From: JAUWPO01 sp965603285
GTDB lineage: Bacteria > Chloroflexota > Anaerolineae > Anaerolineales > UBA4823
Direction of reading: 5' to 3'
NCBI GenBank assembly: GCA_965603285.1
Contig: CBFDCK010000003.1
Span: 10,508-74,507 of the forward strand
Length of the DNA stretch: 64,000 bases
Shown: positions 42,781-51,249 of the stretch, piece after piece
Position numbering within the stretch: position 1 is the stretch's first letter
How the letters are laid out: every line of letters starts with the position of its first letter
Translations under genes and position numbers: made by a program
The notes under the pieces: generated by a model
What the model was told of the DNA's origin: nothing
What the model saw: only the letters and a program-made list of their open reading frames with translations
Database searches by the model: none

Positions 42781-43527
42781 TCACTCGAGAGCTTCCCGAA
42801 TAATATTAACACCGGCGCTGGCACCCAAACGCGTTGCGCCGGCTCGAATCATAGCTGTTGCTGTTTCATAGTCACGTACACCACCCGCGGCTTTGATCTC
42901 AATATTGGGGCCAACAAGCCGGTACATCAAATCAACATCTTCGACTGTAGCTCCACCTGGGACAAAGTCGGTTGACGTCTTTACGAAATCTGCTCCCGCT
43001 GCTTTACATATCAGGCAGGCGATTATCTTCTCCCTGTGGGTTAGCAGGGACGTTTCAAGGATAACCTTCAGGATTGCTTTTTGATTGTGAGCGGTTTGGG
43101 CAACTGACTGCACGTCGTTGACCACCAACCCGTAGGCCTCACTCTTAAGAGCGCCAATATTCATCACCATGTCGATCTCGGAGGCGCCAAAAAGTATGCA
43201 TGAAAGTGCTTCGAAGGATTTCTGGGTCGGAAGGGTGGCGCCAAGCGGGAATCCCACTACAGTGCAAACAAGGACCTGGGAATCTGCCAATAACCCTGAT
43301 GCCAGGGGGATATAGGCTGGATTCACGCACACGCTGGTAAAATTGTATTTCCGTGCTTCTTTGCAGAGATCCGCGATCTGGTCTGAAGTAGCTTCTGGTT
43401 TCAGCAGGGTGTGATCAATCCAGCCGGCAATTTGAGCACCCATAGGTACGGGAGGTAGGGCTGGCAGTACCGGCAGTTCACTTTCGTATTCGTCGGCTAA
43501 TTCAAGAATCTGTGCAATTGAATACAT
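42781..43527 (-). CDS. deoC: Deoxyribose-phosphate aldolase, second copy without BMC extension
   Basis: A 248-residue DeoC. The active site is intact (EIDMVMNIG, VKTSTDF with the Schiff-base Lys, IKAAGGVRD). The N-terminus (about 30 residues, YSIAQILELADEYESELP) does not show the encapsulation helix plus four-Cys cluster of the copy at 35963. It lies in a housekeeping run between lepB and a zinc-finger gene, so it probably serves nucleoside salvage. Two differently targeted DeoC enzymes in one genome region support a dedicated BMC version. Confidence 0.93.
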   Translation of the reverse strand: MYSIAQILELADEYESELPVLPALPPVPMGAQIAGWIDHTLLKPEATSDQIADLCKEARKYNFTSVCVNPAYIPLASGLLADSQVLVCTVVGFPLGATLPTQKSFEALSCILFGASEIDMVMNIGALKSEAYGLVVNDVQSVAQTAHNQKAILKVILETSLLTHREKIIACLICKAAGADFVKTSTDFVPGGATVEDVDLMYRLVGPNIEIKAAGGVRDYETATAMIRAGATRLGASAGVNIIREALE

Positions 43528-43539
43528 AAGTAATTATCT

Positions 43540-44154
43540 TCAGGGGGCTGCATTTGCTGAAACAGGGTATTGGATAAGCCCCCATTTTTCTGGTGGCCAA
43601 TAGACAACCAGTGCTTTGCCAACTACGTTTTCCATCGGAACGGGACCCCAATTGTGAGAATCGGAAGAATTGTTACGGTTATCTCCTAATACAAAAAGAG
43701 AATTTTCAGGTACGTCCCATTCACTCTGATATTGTGGTTCGGCAGCGATATAGGGTTCTTCTATGAGCTGGTCGTTGACGTAAACTGAGCCGTTGGAAAT
43801 TGTAACATTATCTCCAGATAACCCAATGACGCGTTTGATATATTCCTGCTCAGGGTCGCGGGGATAGTGAAATACGATCACATCGCTAATTTCTGGCTGG
43901 CTGAATTTGTATGCTAATCTATTGACGATCACAAATTCTCCGCTTTGCAGCGTGGGTTCCATACTGTGACCATCAACTCGGATACGGGCAGAAACTGCAT
44001 TTATACCAATAAACAGCAATATCGATAAGATCAAAGTCTCCAGGACATCCAGGAAAAAGCGCGCAACCTTCGAACGGCGACCTTTTATGGTGGTCGGTTC
44101 GGGAAGCGTCTCAGTTTGATAACCTTCCAAGTTGTTTTCCTCCATATGAATCAT
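43540..44154 (-). CDS. lepB: Signal peptidase I
   Basis: About 204 residues. A single N-terminal membrane helix (FFLDVLETLILSILLFIGI) is followed by the catalytic domain. The Ser nucleophile is in DGHSMEPTLQSGEF, the Lys base in EYIKRVIGLSGDNV, and the conserved GDNRNNSSDSHNWGPV follows. It cuts signal peptides from exported proteins at the outer face of the membrane. The exact start is uncertain; an upstream Met at 44187 and a downstream Met at 44145 are also in frame. It is located between der and the second deoC. Confidence 0.92.
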   Translation of the reverse strand: MIHMEENNLEGYQTETLPEPTTIKGRRSKVARFFLDVLETLILSILLFIGINAVSARIRVDGHSMEPTLQSGEFVIVNRLAYKFSQPEISDVIVFHYPRDPEQEYIKRVIGLSGDNVTISNGSVYVNDQLIEEPYIAAEPQYQSEWDVPENSLFVLGDNRNNSSDSHNWGPVPMENVVGKALVVYWPPEKWGLIQYPVSANAAP

Positions 44155-44229
44155 GAAGATTATAAATCTGCTTCGTAGTAGGAGCAAGGTTTTGAATATT
44201 AGAGTGCGTTCATGATTATATAATGTGTT

Positions 44230-45612
44230 CTAATGTCTTGGTTTGAGTACCAATCGTATCGGCGTACCGATGAATGGATAATGGACGCGGAGTTGGTTTT
44301 CTAGATAGCGAAGGTAGCTGAAATGCGCTGACTTAGGATTGTTGACGTAGAGCATAAACGTGGGTGGATCGCTGCGAACTTGTGTGACGTAGTAGATTCT
44401 AAGCTGGCGACCGGAAAATGTGGGTGCTGGATGTCTGTCCTGCGCATTTTGTACGACTTGGTTGAGCTGCGAGGTGGAAAGTTTAACCAATCTTTCCTCC
44501 TGCACCTGAAGCGCCAACGGTAGTACCCGGTGTACACGCTGCCCGGTTTTGGCAGAAATAAAAAGAAGCGGCACGTAATCCATGAATTTTAATTCGTCGC
44601 GTAAACGAGTGGTGAACTCGTGCATAGTGTAGGTGTTTTTTTCGATTAAATCCCATTTATTCACCACCACTACGACACTTTTCCATTCTTCCAGGATGAA
44701 GCCTGCGATGTGGGCGTCTTGGGCGGTTACACCGCTGGTAGCATCAATTACCAGCAGCGCTACATCTGCCCGTTTTATGGCCAACAATGCACGCAGGACG
44801 CTGTATTTTTCCACACCCGGTACGATCCGTCCCCGTCGGCGAATGCCTGCAGTATCGATCAAAGTGATTGGAATGTTCTCGTAGACCAGATTTGTATCCA
44901 CTGCATCCCGGGTGGTCCCGGGAATTGGACTCACGATCGCCCGTTCTTGTCCGAGTATTTTATTCAGCAGGCTTGATTTACCAACGTTCGGCTTCCCAAT
45001 GATCGCTATTTTAATAGAATCGTCTTCGATTTCAGCTTCTTGATCTATGGATGTTTTGAGGGCGGTCACAAGGACGTCCAACAAATCTCCGGTACCAGTG
45101 CCGTGCAGAGCTGAAATCGGGTAAGGGTCACCCATGCCCAATTCATAGAATTCCAGCGCCTGACTGCGGCGGGCAGCATTGTCAGCCTTATTCACTACCA
45201 GCAGCACAGGCGGCCAAAAAGAACCGTTTCGTTTCCGTTGGTGCTGGCGTAGAATTTGAGCTACTTCCTGGTCGGCCGGGGTTACACCGCTTTCAACGTC
45301 TGTGATGAACAGTACGATATCGGCTTCATCAATGGCGATTTCCGCCTGGATGCGGATATCATTGATGAAATCTTTTGATCCAATCGAAAGCGGTTCCTTG
45401 ACCTGACCAGGAGAGATTGTCGTTGGATCAATTCCACCGGTGTCAATAATGTCAAAAGATATGCCGCTCCACTCCGCTTCTGCTACCAACCGGTCGCGTG
45501 TCGTTCCGGGGATTTCATCGGTGACTGCTAGCCGATCCCCTGCCAAACGGTTAAACAACGTGCTTTTACCGACATTGGGTCGTCCTACTAAAGCGATAAT
45601 TGGTTTTAGCAT
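44230..45612 (-). CDS. der: GTPase Der (EngA), ribosome assembly
   Basis: A 460-residue protein with two Era-like GTPase domains and a C-terminal KH-like domain. The first P-loop is GRPNVGKS (10-17) with DTGGI; the second is GKPNVGKS near residue 207 with DTAGIRRRGR and NKWDL. Der acts in maturation of the 50S ribosomal subunit. The first domain has a slightly long insertion (PTTISPGQVKEPLSIGSKDFINDI). The gene is in the same direction and spacing as ybbR and lepB, probably one operon. Confidence 0.96.
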   Translation of the reverse strand: MLKPIIALVGRPNVGKSTLFNRLAGDRLAVTDEIPGTTRDRLVAEAEWSGISFDIIDTGGIDPTTISPGQVKEPLSIGSKDFINDIRIQAEIAIDEADIVLFITDVESGVTPADQEVAQILRQHQRKRNGSFWPPVLLVVNKADNAARRSQALEFYELGMGDPYPISALHGTGTGDLLDVLVTALKTSIDQEAEIEDDSIKIAIIGKPNVGKSSLLNKILGQERAIVSPIPGTTRDAVDTNLVYENIPITLIDTAGIRRRGRIVPGVEKYSVLRALLAIKRADVALLVIDATSGVTAQDAHIAGFILEEWKSVVVVVNKWDLIEKNTYTMHEFTTRLRDELKFMDYVPLLFISAKTGQRVHRVLPLALQVQEERLVKLSTSQLNQVVQNAQDRHPAPTFSGRQLRIYYVTQVRSDPPTFMLYVNNPKSAHFSYLRYLENQLRVHYPFIGTPIRLVLKPRH

Positions 45613-45681
45613 TAGTCTATCCTGTCAGGTGAACGGTATACGCTGGGTGCGGCTTTTTGCTGTATTCTGCTTGTGAGAGAA

Positions 45682-46965
45682 TCACGGCGTGGGTGTGACC
45701 GATGGTGTAGCGAGGACTGTTACAGTAGGTGTGGGGGTTGGTGCAACACTGATATCCACTTCGACTGTATCGGGTAGCGTGGTCTGCACTCGAACTTGAT
45801 CAGGTACCCGCTCGACTTCGGGAGACCGCTGGTAGATACCGGTAGGCAATCCTTCGAGGTCCAAAATTATCCGGAAATCTGCTGGTGTTAATACTTCCAG
45901 GATGTTTATCGGTCCTGCTGCTATCACATCAACCTGTACAGGCGATATCGCGGCTTCAAGATCCTGTGCCAGACCAACTACCTCAACAGGGACGGAGTAC
46001 GTCCTACTGCTTTCGATCGCTGCTACGCTTACCTGAACCAGGACATCAGGTTCTCGAACTAATTCAATCCCTGGGGGCAAACTCAATCCAACATTTATTT
46101 CAATATCATCACCTAGATCGGTCAGGTTTACTGGAAGGGTATCAACGAAGCCTGGAATCTCATCTATTTTTCTTGGATCTTCAGAAAAAACCGTCACCGT
46201 AGGAGGTGAGACCGAGACGTTTGTCAGGCGGTAACCATTTGCGACCTGACCTGTAGTGGTCACCTTGACGACAACGTTTTTAAAACCGCCTAGTAGATTG
46301 ATCGGTTGGGTGACGCTTACTTCATTAGGTGTGACCGTCACATCGCGGATTGTTTCGCCGTTCTCATCCACTACTTCCACGGGGATGGTTGTATTAAGAG
46401 TTTCGGTTTCGCCGGAGATATCAATACTTGAGCGCACCAGTGCTACTTTCTCTACTGAAGATGCTGGACCGGATACTGTGACTTCGTTTGGCTCAAGTAA
46501 TACCGTCCCTTTTTTATAACCTAATGGCGGCTCTCCGTTCACACTGAGTTCGATTGGGAAACTATCAGCTGCTAATGGTTCCAGAGTCAAACGTATATCC
46601 TGAGGATCAACATTGACAAACCGGATTGGGTTGATATCTACACTTGTTCTTACCTCGACATTATGTTCTCCGGTTTTTAAACCGGATAAATCAATCCAGG
46701 CTTGAATTAATTTGGGGTTGTCATTCAGCTCATTCCATATTGACCTGGGAGCCTTTAACGTGAGCTGTACCGTTTCAGGGATTTCACCTATCAGCAGTAA
46801 TTTTGGATCCTGCCCAACTACTTCGATACTTACAGGGCGTGAGATGTGTTCTTCATTAGGGTCGGCGGTAACAACTGCCGATACCCATACGACCACGGAC
46901 AGGATGAAAGCAAGTATTAGAGTGCTTATGTTCTTAGATAGCCACCGAAATATGGAAGCGAACAT
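45682..46965 (-). CDS. YbbR-domain protein (CdaA partner)
   Basis: A 427-residue protein with an N-terminal membrane helix (about 12-34) and several YbbR repeats outside the membrane (PVSIEVVGQ, ETVQLTLKAPRSIW, IDLSGLKTGEHNVEV, PNEVTVSGPASSVEKVA, among others). The C-terminal tail is Pro/Thr-rich (TPTPTVTVLATPSVTPTP). YbbR proteins (CdaR) bind and tune the diadenylate cyclase CdaA. The stop of cdaA and the start here are adjacent (46966/46965), so the pair is translationally linked. Confidence 0.9.
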   Translation of the reverse strand: MFASIFRWLSKNISTLILAFILSVVVWVSAVVTADPNEEHISRPVSIEVVGQDPKLLLIGEIPETVQLTLKAPRSIWNELNDNPKLIQAWIDLSGLKTGEHNVEVRTSVDINPIRFVNVDPQDIRLTLEPLAADSFPIELSVNGEPPLGYKKGTVLLEPNEVTVSGPASSVEKVALVRSSIDISGETETLNTTIPVEVVDENGETIRDVTVTPNEVSVTQPINLLGGFKNVVVKVTTTGQVANGYRLTNVSVSPPTVTVFSEDPRKIDEIPGFVDTLPVNLTDLGDDIEINVGLSLPPGIELVREPDVLVQVSVAAIESSRTYSVPVEVVGLAQDLEAAISPVQVDVIAAGPINILEVLTPADFRIILDLEGLPTGIYQRSPEVERVPDQVRVQTTLPDTVEVDISVAPTPTPTVTVLATPSVTPTP

Positions 46966-47847
46966 TTATGAATCCTTTTGGTCATTTGCACCCGTTCCGG
47001 GGAAAAAACGAGACACTGACGCTAACAATCCACTAGGCTGTGGCGGTTTAAAAAATGCTCTCAGTACATTCTCCAGGCGCTCAGCATCAAGGCGTCTAAT
47101 CATCCTTCCGGAGTGAACGACGGTTATCGAACCTGTCTCTTCAGAAATCACAATGGCAACTGCGTCGCTTACCTCAGATATACCCAGTGCCGCCCGGTGG
47201 CGCAGCCCCATCTGCCTTTCCGGGGATGCGGTCAGGACACCGCTGGCGGATAGGGGCATAACACAGGAAGCAGCAATCAGGCAGGAGTCTGAAATGATTA
47301 CTGCCCCATCGTGCAATGGGGTGTTGGGGTAGAACACTTGTAACAGTAATTCCGGGGATACGTCAGCGTTCATGTACACCCCGGTCTGCACGTACTCATT
47401 CAGGGAGTCGCGACGCTGCATGGCGATCAAAGCTCCATGTTTGCGGTTAGCAAGACGTGCAGACGCATAAACGATTGCATTTATCGTATCTTGCATTTTT
47501 CCGGAAGACTTATTGGTGGGTATAATCGTTCCCGCTCGCCCTAATCGTTCGAGGGCGTGCCTTATTTCTGGAGCAAAGATAACTGGTATGGCAAACAGGA
47601 TAGCAGGCAGAGCCACTCTTACAAGCCATGAGAAAGCCGGCAGCACTTCTAATGATGCCAATAATCCGATCAATGCGATTAATAACAGGGCTCCACGAAG
47701 CAACACCATAGCTTGAGTGCCGCGCAATAGCAATAAGATCCCGAAGAAAACTGCCATAACCAGGATCAGGTCAACTATGCTCACCCAGTTTAGTCGCTCG
47801 AAAATAAAGACTATATTTGTAGCTATGGTGTTGATAAATTCAGGCAC
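46966..47847 (-). CDS. cdaA: Diadenylate cyclase CdaA
   Basis: A 293-residue membrane enzyme making cyclic di-AMP from ATP. Three N-terminal membrane segments (about 20-90) precede the DAC domain. The catalytic DGA motif stands at 180-182 (LHDGAVII) and the RHR motif at 216-218 (GLRHRAA). c-di-AMP governs potassium and wall homeostasis. The gene order cdaA-ybbR is typical; the glmM often found next is not here. Confidence 0.95.
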   Translation of the reverse strand: MPEFINTIATNIVFIFERLNWVSIVDLILVMAVFFGILLLLRGTQAMVLLRGALLLIALIGLLASLEVLPAFSWLVRVALPAILFAIPVIFAPEIRHALERLGRAGTIIPTNKSSGKMQDTINAIVYASARLANRKHGALIAMQRRDSLNEYVQTGVYMNADVSPELLLQVFYPNTPLHDGAVIISDSCLIAASCVMPLSASGVLTASPERQMGLRHRAALGISEVSDAVAIVISEETGSITVVHSGRMIRRLDAERLENVLRAFFKPPQPSGLLASVSRFFPGTGANDQKDS

Positions 47848-47893
47848 GCGTGTGAACTCCAGATTGGTTTATCTAATAAAAATTAAAGGGCTC

Positions 47894-49018
47894 TCATAGC
47901 GCAGACGTTTGTTGCAATTGTTTACTGAACATAACTGTATCACGGGATTGGAAGGAAATGGCGATTTCTCTCCAAGCTTGAATTTCGAGCTCCTCTGGAT
48001 TTCGCACCTTGTATCCAAGAGGTGTTAATCCAGCAAAGTGATCGGCTAATTTGTCGGTCAGGTAGAGGAGCGAAATTTCGCATTGGCGCCCCTCTGATAT
48101 TGAATCAATTGCTCTCATAAATTCATATAATGAGTTTGGGATTGGAAAATCCACTCCCAGGTGGACTTCGTCGCTGATTGCGACTAAATTTTTATCATTC
48201 CAACCCGCCACACCAGCAGGAATATCGCCGAATTTCATGACCAGGAAGGTTTTTTCTGTAAAGGCAGCCATGATATCTTGAGAAGTGGGATTTACTTCTC
48301 CATCGCTAAGTTGAGAGATAAGCCCAGAAATTTCAGCACACTGGTCAGGTATATACCGGAGGACCTTGATGTTACCCATTTGGTACACTTCTGGGCTGGG
48401 TTTCTTTTTACGCAGCTTCTCGTATAATCCCAACCATGCTTTCTTAACCTGACTCCAGGTATTTTCAAGAGAGTCGTAATTGTATATAACAATATTAGCA
48501 GCAGCAATTTTATCATTCTGGGGGGACTGTAATTCTATCCTTTGGGTAGCATTCATCTCACTCAGACCACGATTTTTGATCAAGCGGGCAAGCTGCAGCT
48601 TTAGGGGAGCAGTGCTGACCCACAGGCAATCACATTTTTTTGCCATACCTGATTCGATCAGTTTGATGGCTTCAAGGACGATTACCTTATGCCCAGATCG
48701 ATTGATTAAAGCATCGATAGCCTCACTGACGAGCGGGTGGATGATTGACTCCAACTGCGCCAGTGCATCTTTGTCGTGAAATACTACCTGGGCAAGTTTA
48801 GAGCGCTCGATCTCGCCACTAGAGTCTAGAATCCCCTCTCCGAATGCTTCTAACACTGGTTGGAAGCCCGGGTCTCCTGAAGCGATGGTGCGATGAGCCA
48901 AGGCATCTGCATCGATGCCGAATGCTCCTAAGTGTTCCAGCATTTTTCGCACTACGCTCTTGCCAGTGGCTATGTTGCCGGTCAAACCGATCACATATTT
49001 TCCCGACCAGGCGCTCAT
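47894..49018 (-). CDS. coaE: Dephospho-CoA kinase with extra C-terminal domain
   Basis: A 374-residue protein. The first ~200 residues are dephospho-CoA kinase, the last step of CoA synthesis: P-loop GLTGNIATGKS (11-21), FGIDADALAH, IIHPLVSEAI and IKNRGLSE. CoaE is normally about 200 residues. Here about 170 residues follow (from YQMGNIKVLRYI), with a mixed pattern (FLVMKFGDIPAGVAGW, LYEFMRAIDSI, CEISLLYLTDKLADHF). This could be a GNAT-like acetyltransferase fold, but I cannot place it with confidence. ATG at 49018 has GGAGA upstream; the longer frame to 49033 lacks a site. Confidence 0.85.
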   Translation of the reverse strand: MSAWSGKYVIGLTGNIATGKSVVRKMLEHLGAFGIDADALAHRTIASGDPGFQPVLEAFGEGILDSSGEIERSKLAQVVFHDKDALAQLESIIHPLVSEAIDALINRSGHKVIVLEAIKLIESGMAKKCDCLWVSTAPLKLQLARLIKNRGLSEMNATQRIELQSPQNDKIAAANIVIYNYDSLENTWSQVKKAWLGLYEKLRKKKPSPEVYQMGNIKVLRYIPDQCAEISGLISQLSDGEVNPTSQDIMAAFTEKTFLVMKFGDIPAGVAGWNDKNLVAISDEVHLGVDFPIPNSLYEFMRAIDSISEGRQCEISLLYLTDKLADHFAGLTPLGYKVRNPEELEIQAWREIAISFQSRDTVMFSKQLQQTSAL

Positions 49019-49100
49019 ACATTCTCCATTCAAACAGTTTTCGTTATCCTATTGCACCCCCCATTGTAGTCGTGGGGATGAAGAATGTCAAAGGCGGTAT

Positions 49101-49142
49101 AAAAAAACCATGTCCCATTAAGCTGTCCAAATCGGAACATGG
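49101..49142 (-). terminator. Rho-independent terminator of the opp operon
   Basis: Read on the minus strand, a 9-bp stem (ccatgttcc / gggacatgg, one G-T pair) with a 17-base loop is followed by seven T residues. It lies about 50 bases after the stop of the last opp gene. Confidence 0.8.
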
Positions 49143-49193
49143 CACTATTGGTTTAGTTTTTATCGCTCTTATATGGCGGTCTTGGTATTACAG

Positions 49194-50189
49194 TTACATG
49201 AAATCCTCAGCAAAATGGCAGGCTGTCCAGTGCTTGACCTTGATTTCCCGGTATGCTGGTTCTTCCTGGAAGCAAACTTCTTTAGCGATTGGGCAGCGTG
49301 TATTAAAGTTACACCCGAAGGGCGGGTTTGCCGGGCTGGGGATATCACCCTCCAGAATAATGCGGTGGCGCGTTTCGCTGATATCCGGATCCGGTACTGG
49401 AACAGCAGACATCAGCGCTTGAGTGTAAGGATGCAGCGGGTGCAGGTAGATTTCGTCTCGATCCGCCAATTCGACGATCTTGCCCAGATACATGACCGCC
49501 ATCCGGTCGCTGATATGGCGAACCATGCTAAGGTCGTGGGCGATAAAGAGATAGGTCAGCCCAAGCTGTTCCTGCAGGTCTTCGAGCAGGTTGACAACCT
49601 GCGCCTGGATGGAGACATCTAACGACGAAATCGGTTCATCGCAGATGATCAGGTCCGGGCTGAGGGCAAGTGCTCGGGCGATGCCGATCCTCTGCCGTTG
49701 CCCACCGGAGAATTCATGCGGGTAACGGTTGACGAATTCAGGATTTAGTCCCACCAATTCGAGCAATTCATCCACCCGTTTTCGTTTTTCCTTTCCTCGG
49801 GCGATTTTGTGCACTTCTAGGGGTGCGGAAATAATTGAACCCACAGTCATGCGTGGATTTAAAGAAGCATATGGATCCTGGAATATCATCTGCATATGGC
49901 TCCTCAACCTGCGCAGCTCATTTTCCTTGAGCGTCGTCATATCAACGCCATCGAAAAGGATTTGCCCGTCCGTTGGTTCATAAAGTTGAAGGATAGTTCG
50001 TCCGGTGGTTGTTTTTCCGCAGCCTGATTCGCCGACAAGACCTAAGGTCTCTCCAGGATAAATTTCGAAACTGACGCCATCTACTGCTTTAATATCTCCG
50101 ACGTGTCGTTGTAAGATAGCTCCTTGGTAGATGGGGAAATATTTTTTTAGTTTCTTAACTTGGATCAATGCTTGTTCTTCGTTCGTCAT
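49194..50189 (-). CDS. oppF: Oligopeptide/dipeptide ABC transporter ATPase (OppF type)
   Basis: A 331-residue ABC ATPase. Walker A is GESGCGKTT (near 54), the signature FSGGQRQRIGIARAL (near 154) and Walker B LIICDEPISSLD. The C-terminal oligopeptide-transporter extension contains CNFNTRCPIAKEVC, which can hold an iron-sulfur or metal site. It powers import together with the OppD-type ATPase, whose stop overlaps its start. Last gene of the operon. Confidence 0.94.
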   Translation of the reverse strand: MTNEEQALIQVKKLKKYFPIYQGAILQRHVGDIKAVDGVSFEIYPGETLGLVGESGCGKTTTGRTILQLYEPTDGQILFDGVDMTTLKENELRRLRSHMQMIFQDPYASLNPRMTVGSIISAPLEVHKIARGKEKRKRVDELLELVGLNPEFVNRYPHEFSGGQRQRIGIARALALSPDLIICDEPISSLDVSIQAQVVNLLEDLQEQLGLTYLFIAHDLSMVRHISDRMAVMYLGKIVELADRDEIYLHPLHPYTQALMSAVPVPDPDISETRHRIILEGDIPSPANPPFGCNFNTRCPIAKEVCFQEEPAYREIKVKHWTACHFAEDFM

Positions 50190-51181
50190 TATCTATCCCT
50201 CCCTGCAATTTCTTCCCATCGCCAACAAGCAACTACGTGATCCAATCCATCGGAAGATACTAAAGGAGGCATTTCTTCTAGGCACTTGTCGATCCTATAG
50301 GTGCAGCGAGCGGCAAAGGGGCATCCTTTAGGGAGATCCACTAAATCAGGTGGTAAGCCTGGAATAGATACCAATTTTGTACCTGGTGCCTCATCTAGAC
50401 GGGGAAGCGATCCTAATAATCCCAAGGTGTAAGGGTGGCGGGTCCGTTTGTATATATCCCTAACGTTTCCTCGTTCGACGATATATCCGGCGTACATCAC
50501 GTTGATTTTTTGGGCGATTTCTGCAATAATTCCCAGGTCGTGCGTGATCCACATTACCGCCATACCAAGCTCACTTTGCAATCTTTTTACCAAATCCACA
50601 ATTTGGGCCTGGATGGTCACATCGAGTGCTGTCGTGGGTTCATCGGCAATCAGCAGGCTGGGATGGCAAGAGAGCGCCATAGCGATCATTGCCCGCTGGC
50701 GCATCCCACCTGAAAACTGGTGAGGATAGTCGTCCAACCGCTGCTGGGCTTCAGGGATACCGACCATTGTCAATAATTCTCCTGATCTCTTGTATGCCTC
50801 TTTTTTATCCATGTCTTGATGCAGCATTAAAGCTTCGGATATCTGGTAACCTACTGTGTAGACCGGATTAAGTGAGGTCATTGGATCTTGGAATACCATG
50901 GCAATCTGAGCGCCGCGAATACTGCGCATCTCGTTGTCGCTCATTTTGAGCAGATCGTGACCGTGGAAAATAACTTCCCCGCTTTCGATCTTACCGGGAG
51001 GGCTTTGGATCAAGCGCATTATGGACAGCGCATGAACGCTCTTCCCGCAACCGCTTTCCCCAACGACCCCAAGTGTCTCACCGTCATCCATTTTATACGA
51101 GACACCGTTCACAGCATGTACAACCCCGTCTTCAGTATAAAAGCGCGTTATTAAATCTTTAAGATCAAGCAATACTGCCAT
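50189..51181 (-). CDS. oppD: Oligopeptide/dipeptide ABC transporter ATPase (OppD type)
   Basis: A 330-residue ABC ATPase with Walker A GESGCGKS, signature FSGGMRQRAMIAMAL and Walker B LLIADEPTTALD. Its C-terminal Cys segment is CPFAARCTYRIDKC. The open frame extends 75 residues further upstream into oppC, but that part is not conserved. The ATG at 51181 (MAVLLDLKDL) is preceded by AAGGA. Confidence 0.94.
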   Translation of the reverse strand: MAVLLDLKDLITRFYTEDGVVHAVNGVSYKMDDGETLGVVGESGCGKSVHALSIMRLIQSPPGKIESGEVIFHGHDLLKMSDNEMRSIRGAQIAMVFQDPMTSLNPVYTVGYQISEALMLHQDMDKKEAYKRSGELLTMVGIPEAQQRLDDYPHQFSGGMRQRAMIAMALSCHPSLLIADEPTTALDVTIQAQIVDLVKRLQSELGMAVMWITHDLGIIAEIAQKINVMYAGYIVERGNVRDIYKRTRHPYTLGLLGSLPRLDEAPGTKLVSIPGLPPDLVDLPKGCPFAARCTYRIDKCLEEMPPLVSSDGLDHVVACWRWEEIAGRDR

Positions 51182-51249
51182 ATTAATCCTTGTGAATATA
51201 GGTGAAGTGTTTCGGATGAGATAGGATAGATTTCCACAGGCGCACAATC

